From Candidatus Methylomirabilota bacterium (GTDB lineage Bacteria > Methylomirabilota > Methylomirabilia > Methylomirabilales > JACPAU01), in the NCBI GenBank assembly GCA_016180705.1, contig JACPAU010000152.1, positions 1 through 5,275 on the forward strand: 5,275 bases of DNA. The letters run 5' to 3'. The position numbers and the translations under genes are program-made. This document shows, piece after piece, positions 1 through 5,275 of the stretch (the stretch's first letter is position 1; each line of letters opens with the position of its first letter). Below the pieces are notes generated by a model, which searched no databases, was not told the DNA's origin, and was given only the letters and a program-made list of their open reading frames with translations.

Positions 1-484
<484 letters not shown>

Positions 485-592
485 GGCCCGCGGGACCGCT
501 GCTGCCGCCGCCCCGGCGCTAAAGGCCCGTGACGGGACGCCCGGGGCGCGCCGGCCCGGCCGCCCGGGGGCGCGCGCCTGCCCACGGAAGCG

Positions 593-612
593 GCAGGGCG
601 CCGCCCCCCTGC
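593..612 (-). terminator. Possible hairpin downstream of galT (no T-tract)
   Basis: Arms gcaggg (593-598) and ccctgc (607-612) enclose an 8-base loop, about 100 bp past the galT stop codon. The stem is purely GC-rich with one A-T pair, and no run of T follows on the minus strand. It is not a standard intrinsic terminator and may only be a by-product of high GC. It could act as a 3'-end stabiliser or a terminator of the T-less type. Confidence 0.25.
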
Positions 613-713
613 TCCCCGTTTCATCAGCCGGGCGATCACCTCTGCTCCGGGCGCGGCGGCGCCGATGCCGCGATGGGCGGGGCGGGTCAGGTGGCGCGGG
701 GCAACCGGATCGG

Positions 714-1712
714 CTAGGGCTCGGCTTGCCGCAGGTGCGCGGCCGCCTCTTCCGGAGGCGTGGGGTTGATGTAGAACCCGGACCCCCACTCGAACCCGGC
801 AACTCGTGTCAGCTTGGGCATGATCTCGAAGTGCCAATGGTAGTGCAGAGGGTCGCTCTCCCGCAGGGGAGAGTTGTGGAGGATGAAGTTGTACGGGGGA
901 TTGGCCAGGACCCGATTCATGCGGCGGAGGGTCTCCCGGAGGACCTTCGCCAGGCTGACGTACTCCTGCTTCTGCGCATCCTCGAAGGCGGGGTCGTGGA
1001 TCTTCGGGAGGAGGCAGATCTCGAAGGGGAAGCGGGACGCGAAGGGGGCGAAGGCCACGAAGTGCTCATTCTCGGTGATGAGGCGCGTCTTCTCCTGGCG
1101 CTCCTGGCGGACCATGTCGCAGTAGACACAGCGCTCCTTGTACCGGAAGTACTCCCGCGCCCCTTCCACCTCCTCGCGGACCTGCTTCGGGACGATCGGG
1201 GTGGCGATCAGCTGGCAGTGGGGATGCTCCAGGGAGGCGCCGGCCGCCTCCCCGTGGTTCTTGAAGACCAGGATGTATTGGAACCGGGGGTCGCGCTTCA
1301 GGTCCACCATCCGGTCGCGGAAGGCCCACAGGACATCCTCCAGCCGCTCCTCCGGGAGGGTGGCCAGCGAGGCCTCGTGCTCGGGCGTCTCGATGATGAC
1401 CTCGTGGGCCCCGATGCCGCTCATCTTGTCGTAGATCCCCTCCCCCTGGCGGTTGAGTTCCCCCTCGATCTGGAGGGCCGGGAACTTGTTCGCGACCACC
1501 CGGAGGTTCCAGCCGGCACCGTTCGGCGGGCCGCCGTTGGGGCGGTAGGCGAGGATCTCGGGCGGGGTCTTCTCCTCGTTGCCGGGGCAGAAGGGGCAGA
1601 AGCCCGACCGGGGCCGGGGGGGCTCCTGGGCGAAATCGGAGGGACGCTTCCCCCGCTCCGTGGAGATGATGACCCAGCGCGAGGTGACCGGGTCCTTCCT
1701 CAGTTCGGGCAT
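714..1712 (-). CDS. galT: GalT-family hexose-1-phosphate uridylyltransferase
   Basis: This 332-residue protein belongs to the GalT branch of the HIT superfamily, which swaps UMP (or AMP) between a nucleotide sugar and a hexose 1-phosphate. GalT itself acts in the Leloir pathway, converting UDP-glucose + Gal-1-P to UDP-galactose + Glc-1-P in the cytoplasm. Two HIT-like halves are visible. The first has CPFC (Cys39, Cys42), His103 and the active-site HPHCQ (163-167), where His165 is the expected nucleophile and Cys39, Cys42, His103 and His163 match the zinc ligands of E. coli GalT. The second has HYHWHFEIMP (290-299), matching the second metal site. A second pair, CVYC (195-198), suggests an extra zinc knuckle. 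The sequence around the active site (HPHCQLIATPIVP) departs from E. coli HPHGQ and resembles ADP-glucose phosphorylase-like members, so the substrate is uncertain. The ATG at 1712 has AGGGG 9 bp upstream. It has its own promoter. Confidence 0.92.
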   Translation of the reverse strand: MPELRKDPVTSRWVIISTERGKRPSDFAQEPPRPRSGFCPFCPGNEEKTPPEILAYRPNGGPPNGAGWNLRVVANKFPALQIEGELNRQGEGIYDKMSGIGAHEVIIETPEHEASLATLPEERLEDVLWAFRDRMVDLKRDPRFQYILVFKNHGEAAGASLEHPHCQLIATPIVPKQVREEVEGAREYFRYKERCVYCDMVRQERQEKTRLITENEHFVAFAPFASRFPFEICLLPKIHDPAFEDAQKQEYVSLAKVLRETLRRMNRVLANPPYNFILHNSPLRESDPLHYHWHFEIMPKLTRVAGFEWGSGFYINPTPPEEAAAHLRQAEP

Positions 1713-1745
1713 CTGATGTGACCCCTGTAGGGCCTTTCCCGCCGC

Positions 1746-1774
1746 ACAGTAGCGAAGGGGCGCCTCGTTGTCAA
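1746..1774 (-). promoter_or_regulatory. Sigma-70-type promoter for galT
   Basis: A perfect -35 hexamer TTGACA (1774-1769) is followed by a 17-bp spacer and -10 TACTGT (1751-1746), which keeps the key first T, second A and last T. Expected transcription start is near 1739, leaving a leader of about 27 nt that contains the galT ribosome binding site. The -35 overlaps the TGA stop of the preceding cyclase gene. It is placed in the only gap between the two genes, which supports function. Confidence 0.65.
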
Positions 1775-2778
1775 CGGGCGGCGCGGATCCGCCGCGCCGG
1801 CGGTCGCCGGGGCGACCGCCCCGCGGTCACGGCGGCCCGGAGGAGGCTGACGACGGCCGCCTGCGCTTCGGGGGGGGTCCCATCTACGGTCGGGGCGACC
1901 TCACGGGTTACACCGTCCCGGGCCCCGGCGCCGACACAGGCCTCCCGCACGGCCGCCTCGGCCGCGGGCTCCGGGAGCAGGTCCTCCCGCCCGTTCAGGA
2001 GGGCGAGGGCGGCCGTCACGGCATAGGCCCCCCAATTCGAAACGGCGGCCACGACCAGCGCCTCGGTGGCGACCGTGCACAGGATGGTCCCGCCGCAGGG
2101 GCAGGCGCACCGGCGCCGGTGCAGGGCGCTGGCCGGGAGGGCGCCCGCCACCAGGCCGAACCCCACCTCGTTGCCCCGGTCCCCGATGGCCACCGTGAGA
2201 ATCCCGGCCTCCTTGGCCGCGAGGATGAGGCCGGCCAGCGACGCATGGGAGGCCGAGACGTCGGTGCCGCGCATGTCGTGGATGACCCCCCGCTCGTTCT
2301 CGCCCAGTTTCTCCACGACGACGAGGGCCGCCGGCCGGTGGCGCCTAAGAAGCCCCGCGGCCCCCTCGGGAGAAGGCGCGCCCTCCGGGAGGGGCTCGAT
2401 GGGGGCTGACAGGTCCACCGCGGCCGCGGCTGCCGTGAGGGGCGCCGTCATCCGCGCCTCCGTGAGCAGGACCGGCCGGGCCCGGCGCAGACGATGCAGG
2501 GCCCGGGCCAAGAAGACGACCCCGGGCGGCCCGTCCGTCTCCCCGTGCGGCAGGTGCGGGGTGGCACCGGCCCCGGTGGCCAGGAGGACGGGGGCCGCCT
2601 CCGGGATCCGGGAGAGGAGCGCGGCAGCGTGCCCCGCCAGGGGTCCCCCCTGGATCCGACGGGCGAGGGCATGCAGCCGGATGAGGAGGCGACGCTCGGG
2701 ACGCGGGAGGACGAGGGGGCGCAGGCAGAGATCGTCCAGGACCTCGAGGGCGGGGAGGGAACGCCTGCGGCCGGTCAA
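1771..2778 (-). CDS. D-glutamate cyclase-type protein (DUF4392)
   Basis: This 335-residue protein matches what I know of the C-terminal domain of mitochondrial D-glutamate cyclase (DGLUCY), the enzyme converting D-glutamate to 5-oxo-D-proline. Motifs in order are TGAGATPHLPHGETDGPPG (68-86), EKLGENERGVIHDMRGTD (156-173), GDRGNEVGFG (199-208), SNWGAY (247-252), and a C-terminal GARDGVT plus VDG (285-300). The N-terminal DUF1445 half of the mammalian enzyme is absent, so catalysis by this domain alone is inference. A Cys cluster (Cys224, 226, 228, 234) precedes SNWGAY and might bind metal. No signal peptide or membrane segment is seen, so it should be cytoplasmic. The start is TTG at 2778, overlapping the lipoprotein stop as TTGA. 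The ribosome binding site is weak, so translation is probably coupled. Genes for 5-oxoprolinase subunits lie just upstream, which supports a 5-oxoproline role. Confidence 0.85.
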   Translation of the reverse strand: MTGRRRSLPALEVLDDLCLRPLVLPRPERRLLIRLHALARRIQGGPLAGHAAALLSRIPEAAPVLLATGAGATPHLPHGETDGPPGVVFLARALHRLRRARPVLLTEARMTAPLTAAAAAVDLSAPIEPLPEGAPSPEGAAGLLRRHRPAALVVVEKLGENERGVIHDMRGTDVSASHASLAGLILAAKEAGILTVAIGDRGNEVGFGLVAGALPASALHRRRCACPCGGTILCTVATEALVVAAVSNWGAYAVTAALALLNGREDLLPEPAAEAAVREACVGAGARDGVTREVAPTVDGTPPEAQAAVVSLLRAAVTAGRSPRRPPARRIRAAR

Positions 2779-3194
2779 CGGATCAGGACCCGGGCGGTGA
2801 GGCGGTTGCTCACGTGGCCCTGATCGTCCACCACGAAGACCTCGTAGAGGTGCAGGCCCTGGCGACTCCAGCGGATCGGCTCCTCGGCGGTGCCCTGCGC
2901 CTTACCGAAGTACTTGCGGCGACTGAGGAGGACCGGCTCGAATCCCGTGGAGATGCTGAAGTCGGCGACCTCCCGGATCTCCACGTAGACGTCCACGATA
3001 TCGGCGTCGGGGTCGGTGAAGTCGAAGGCGAGCACCCCCTCGTCGCCGGGCTGCGCCTCGTCCGGGAACACCCGGAAGTTGCTGACCCGGGGGACGCCGG
3101 GGGCAGGGGCGCTGCTGGGGAAACGCCCCCAGCTGCAGCCCGCGACCAGGAGGGCAAGGATCAGGAGCAGAAGCGCACGCGTCCGGCGAACCAT
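2775..3194 (-). CDS. Predicted lipoprotein with Ig-like beta-sandwich domain, function unknown
   Basis: This is a 139-residue protein that I do not recognise as a named family. The N-terminus MVRRTRALLLLILALL followed by VAGC is a textbook lipoprotein signal: Arg-rich n-region, Leu-rich core and lipobox ending at Cys20. Ser at +2 would favour outer-membrane sorting under E. coli rules. After a Pro/Ala-rich linker (about 24-36) the rest alternates beta-like strands. It includes FTDPDADIVDVYVEI (59-73) and VVDDQGHVSN (121-130), patterns common in bacterial Ig-like/FN3-like domains. The role is probably a structural or binding domain on the cell surface or in the periplasm. I chose the ATG at 3194 because it follows a strong ribosome binding site. 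An upstream in-frame ATG at 3227 falls inside the -10 element. The stop overlaps the cyclase start by four bases (TTGA), so the two are translated together, although one is extracytoplasmic and the other an enzyme. Confidence 0.75.
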   Translation of the reverse strand: MVRRTRALLLLILALLVAGCSWGRFPSSAPAPGVPRVSNFRVFPDEAQPGDEGVLAFDFTDPDADIVDVYVEIREVADFSISTGFEPVLLSRRKYFGKAQGTAEEPIRWSRQGLHLYEVFVVDDQGHVSNRLTARVLIR

Positions 3195-3205
3195 CTCCCT
3201 CCCCT
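3195..3205 (-). promoter_or_regulatory. Ribosome binding site that sets the lipoprotein start
   Basis: AGGGGAGGGAG lies directly before the ATG at 3194. Nothing similar precedes the in-frame ATG at 3227. This, together with the promoter position, decides for the shorter protein whose N-terminus is a clean lipoprotein signal. Confidence 0.75.
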
Positions 3206-3222
3206 GCGAAGGTCCAGCCACC

Positions 3223-3251
3223 ATCATAATCCGGGGCCGCGAAAGTGTCTA
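3223..3251 (-). promoter_or_regulatory. Sigma-70-type promoter for the lipoprotein-cyclase pair
   Basis: -35 TAGACA (3251-3246, 5 of 6 consensus) and -10 TATGAT (3228-3223, 5 of 6) are separated by exactly 17 bp. The expected start is near 3216, giving a leader of about 22 nt that ends in the AGGGGAGGGAG ribosome binding site. The -35 begins with the TAG stop codon of pxpC. It would let the lipoprotein and cyclase be expressed independently of, or in addition to, read-through from pxpBC. Confidence 0.65.
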
Positions 3252-4574
3252 GGAGGGTGGCGAGGACTCCAGGCGCAGGAGAAGGTCCCCGACGGCCACG
3301 GCCTCCTCCCGACGGACCCGGATCTCGGCCACCTTGCCGGCCGCCGGGGCGGTCACGTCGTGCTCCATCTTCATGGCCGAGAGGGTGAGAAGCCGGGCGC
3401 CGGCCCGGACCGTCTCCCCCTCCCGCACGTGGACCGCGACCACCAGCCCGGGCAGCGGGCTCAAGACGGCCCCCGCCTCCCGGTTCCCGCCCTCGGCGGG
3501 ACGGCCGACCAGGTGTCGCTCCCCTTCCACCGCTACGAGCCACCCTTCCTCCACCGCCTGGACCGCGGCCCGCGTCGGCTCCCCGTCCAGGGTGAGGCCG
3601 TACTCGCGCTCGGCTCCGCTGGCCGCGATGAAAGCCTCGAGGCGCGCCAGCACCCGCGCCGCCTCCCGGACGGCGGCATGGGCTTCCTCCACCGTCACCC
3701 GCACGAACCGAACCCTCTCCCCGGGGCAGGCCTGCGCGAGGCCGGCCACATCTGGGCCGATGGCGGTGGCGATCTTGGCGTAGCCCCCGGTCGTCTGCCG
3801 GTCCGCGAGGAGGATGATGGGCTGCCCTTCCCCTGGAACCTGGACCGCCCCCAGGGGGATGGCGTCGGAGAGGATATCGGCCGAGCGGCGGTGCGCGAGG
3901 GGCGGGCCGGTCAGGCGGATCCCCATCCTGTCGGAATGCGGGGTGACCTGATAGGGGTTCCCGAAGAAGGTCTCGAGGGCGGACGCGGCAAAGGCATCGT
4001 CCTGGGGACCCGGGACCGCCCGCACGACCCAGGGGCTGGCGAGTGCTGGGCGGCCCGAGGGGGGCAGGTGGCGGCCCCGGAGGCTGGCGAGATCCGCGGT
4101 CGGTGGGCCGACGCCGAGGACGTCGCCTGCCCGAAGCGCCCGGCCGGCCAGGCCGCCGAAGCCGAGGCGGAGGCACGTCGAGCGGCTCCCCAGAGCGAGG
4201 GGGACCTCGAGGCCGCCGTGAACGGCGATGCAGGCGCGCAGGCCGGCCCGCGGCGTCCCGAGGCGAAGGCGCTGGCCGGGCACCAGGCGGAGGGCACAGA
4301 AGGTGGGAACGGGGGTCTCGTCGCGCAAAGCCGGCAGGTCGGCGCCGGTGACCGCCAGCACGTACTCCGCCATGGCCTCCAGCGTGAGGCCGCCGCCGGT
4401 CAGTTCGAGGCCGGCGGCCCCCGGCGGGTTGCCGACCAGGGCGTTCGCCAGGCGGAGCGCCACGGGATCGAGGGCGCCGGAGACCGGGATGCCGAACTTC
4501 TGGTAGCCCGGCCGGCCCAGGTCCTGCACCGTCGTCAGGATGCCAGGCTCGATGACCCGCAGGACTTCAGCCAT
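3249..4574 (-). CDS. pxpC: 5-oxoprolinase subunit C / biotin-dependent carboxyltransferase (KipA/AHS2) with C-terminal biotinyl domain
   Basis: This 441-residue protein has two parts. Residues 1-310 are the AHS2/KipA carboxyltransferase-type domain: VQDLGRPGYQKFGIPVSGA (16-34), ANALVGNP (43-50), TPHSDRMGIRLTGPPL (211-226), and SDAIPLGAVQVPGEGQ then ADRQTTGGYAKIATAI (236-272). Residues 370-441 are a biotinyl/lipoyl carrier domain with AMKM (400-403), so Lys402 is the expected biotinylation site. The stretch 320-365 resembles the linker that precedes carrier domains in acyl-CoA carboxylases. PxpC works with PxpA and PxpB in ATP-dependent opening of 5-oxoproline to glutamate. The same AHS1-AHS2-biotinyl order occurs in urea carboxylase, so a urea/guanidine-type carboxylase subunit is the main alternative. 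E. coli PxpC (YbgK), as I recall it, is about 310 residues without a carrier domain. The ATG at 4574 gives the family N-terminus and follows GGGGAG. The frame stays open upstream to 4889 but is not conserved there. Confidence 0.93.
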   Translation of the reverse strand: MAEVLRVIEPGILTTVQDLGRPGYQKFGIPVSGALDPVALRLANALVGNPPGAAGLELTGGGLTLEAMAEYVLAVTGADLPALRDETPVPTFCALRLVPGQRLRLGTPRAGLRACIAVHGGLEVPLALGSRSTCLRLGFGGLAGRALRAGDVLGVGPPTADLASLRGRHLPPSGRPALASPWVVRAVPGPQDDAFAASALETFFGNPYQVTPHSDRMGIRLTGPPLAHRRSADILSDAIPLGAVQVPGEGQPIILLADRQTTGGYAKIATAIGPDVAGLAQACPGERVRFVRVTVEEAHAAVREAARVLARLEAFIAASGAEREYGLTLDGEPTRAAVQAVEEGWLVAVEGERHLVGRPAEGGNREAGAVLSPLPGLVVAVHVREGETVRAGARLLTLSAMKMEHDVTAPAAGKVAEIRVRREEAVAVGDLLLRLESSPPS

Positions 4575-4600
4575 GAGACTCCCCAGCCCGACGCAAGCCG

Positions 4601-4637
4601 CCCCGGCGGCCGCGCTTTCCGCCGCCGCCCGCCGGGG
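4601..4637 (-). repeat. 9-bp inverted repeat (hairpin) in the pxpB-pxpC gap
   Basis: Arms ccccggcgg (4601-4609) and ccgccgggg (4629-4637) are perfect complements around a 19-base loop. The structure lies within the 161-bp gap between pxpB and pxpC, about 26 bp before the pxpC start. There is no T-tract, so it is not a classic terminator. It could tune pxpC expression or RNA stability, or may be chance in such GC-rich DNA. I saw no promoter or further gene in this gap. Confidence 0.5.
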
Positions 4638-4735
4638 TGAGCCGCGACGCAGCCCTGTCTGGGTATCGGGCGGAGGAGCGGCTCGCCCCGGGAAAAGGGC
4701 GGCGGCCCCTGAGAACGGACGGGGGATCGCCCAGG

Positions 4736-5275
4736 TTAGGTCGCCTCTCGCCGGCCATGGCCGAGACGGGCCTCGAACTCGTCGGGGGTGATCCGCACGA
4801 ACTTCACCTGGTCGCCCGGCCGGATCAGGACGGGGACCTCCCAGGTCGGGTCGAAGAGGGTGAGCGGGGTCCGGCCGATGAGCCGCCACCCTCCCGGGCT
4901 CTCCACCGGGTACACCCCGGTCTGGTTCCCGCCGATCCCCACCGTGCCCGCCAGCACCCGCAGCCGCGGGGACGGGAGGCGAGGGGTCGTGAGACGCTTC
5001 GGCATCCCGCCGAGGTAGGCGTAGCCGGCCGTGAAGCCCAGCATGTACACGTGGTAGGTGGGCCGCGTGTGCAGGCGGATGACCGCCTCCTCCGTCAGGC
5101 TGCAGTGGCGGGCCACGAAGGGGAGGTCCGGGCCGTACTCGCCGCCGTAGACTGCGGGGATCGTGACGAGGCGGGGCTCCGGGAGGGGCACCGCTTCCAG
5201 CCGCTCGAGGAGTTCCTCGACCTTTAGGCGCAGATCGGACAGCGAAAGGGCGAGGGGATCGTAGTAGATGGTCAG
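4736..5275 (-). CDS. pxpB: 5-oxoprolinase subunit B (KipI/AHS1 family), partial at right edge
   Basis: The last 179 residues are present. The frame stays open to the window edge, so roughly the first 50 residues of a family usually near 220 are missing. Recognisable segments are IPAVYGGEYGPDL (39-51), TYHVYMLGFTAGYAYLGGMP (73-92), PRLRVLAGTVGIGGNQTGVYP (103-123, in pieces PRL, AGTVGIGG and QTGVYP), SPGGWRLIGRTP (126-137) and RPGDQVKFV (152-160). PxpB pairs with PxpC to form the complex that, with PxpA, hydrolyses 5-oxoproline to glutamate using ATP. The family is also known as allophanate hydrolase subunit 1, or KipI in Bacillus (an inhibitor of the KinA kinase). The usual proline in the LGFTPG turn is Ala here (GFTAGY). 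A GTG at 5191 could be read as a start but would drop conserved sequence that is present upstream of it (LTIYYDP). The gene is followed by a 161-bp gap and then pxpC. Confidence 0.93.
   Translation of the reverse strand: MTIYYDPLALSLSDLRLKVEELLERLEAVPLPEPRLVTIPAVYGGEYGPDLPFVARHCSLTEEAVIRLHTRPTYHVYMLGFTAGYAYLGGMPKRLTTPRLPSPRLRVLAGTVGIGGNQTGVYPVESPGGWRLIGRTPLTLFDPTWEVPVLIRPGDQVKFVRITPDEFEARLGHGRREAT

Noticed and set aside
540..580. Cluster of GC palindromes (GGCGCGCC, CCCGGG) in the P-II upstream gap
   Set aside because: Such palindromes are expected by chance at this base composition, and none resembles an NtrC or other operator I know.
2902..4176. Minus-strand 424-codon open frame in another frame, overlapping pxpC and the lipoprotein
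   Set aside because: The Arg/Gly/Pro-rich translation is typical of an off-frame reading of GC-rich genes, and it overlaps conserved PxpC sequence in the correct frame.
2814..4640. Long plus-strand open frame (608 codons) opposite the lipoprotein and pxpC
   Set aside because: It is an antisense shadow of two well-supported minus-strand genes. Its composition reflects GC-rich third positions, and it has no recognisable domain or ribosome binding site.
4691..4707. Small GC stem followed by TTTT on the minus strand just after pxpB
   Set aside because: The stem is only about four base pairs and the T run is four bases, too weak to call an intrinsic terminator.
4575..4889. N-terminal extension of PxpC from a start at 4889
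   Set aside because: The extra 105 residues are low-complexity and overlap the pxpB 3' end. The AHS2 family begins at the ATG at 4574, which has its own ribosome binding site.

Overview
The window is GC-rich (roughly 70% by eye). Every gene I can support lies on the minus strand, so transcription runs from right to left. The sequence-based clues are high GC, two P-II signal proteins behind a sigma-54-type promoter, and a lipobox lipoprotein. Together they suggest a Gram-negative-type free-living bacterium, for example a GC-rich soil or sediment lineage such as Rokubacteria/Methylomirabilota or a proteobacterium. The taxonomic guess is inference only.

Layout in transcription order. (1) 5275-4736: C-terminal three quarters of pxpB (5-oxoprolinase subunit B, KipI/AHS1 family), cut by the right edge. 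(2) A 161-bp gap with a strong GC hairpin. (3) 4574-3249: pxpC (KipA/AHS2 family) carrying a C-terminal biotinyl-carrier domain with an AMKM site. (4) A vegetative-type promoter overlapping the pxpC stop codon, then 3194-2775: a small predicted lipoprotein with an Ig-like domain. (5) Its stop overlaps the TTG start of 2778-1771, a stand-alone D-glutamate cyclase-type (DUF4392) protein. (6) A second promoter, TTGACA-N17-TACTGT, again overlapping the preceding stop codon, then 1712-714: a GalT-family hexose-1-phosphate uridylyltransferase. (7) A 265-bp gap ending in a well-matched sigma-54 promoter. (8) 448-110: a complete P-II protein (glnB type), followed 29 bp later by the start of a second P-II gene (80-1) that runs off the left edge.

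The main biological theme is glutamate and nitrogen. D-glutamate cyclase of this family turns D-glutamate into 5-oxoproline, and PxpB/PxpC are subunits of the enzyme that opens 5-oxoproline to glutamate. P-II proteins sense glutamine/2-oxoglutarate status. The neighbourhood can therefore be read as a glutamate/5-oxoproline salvage module next to nitrogen-status sensors. The biotinyl domain on PxpC also leaves open a true biotin-dependent carboxylase related to urea carboxylase. GalT does not obviously belong to this theme and has its own promoter. The long plus-strand open frames are antisense shadows. I saw no mobile elements, CRISPR arrays, tRNA or rRNA.
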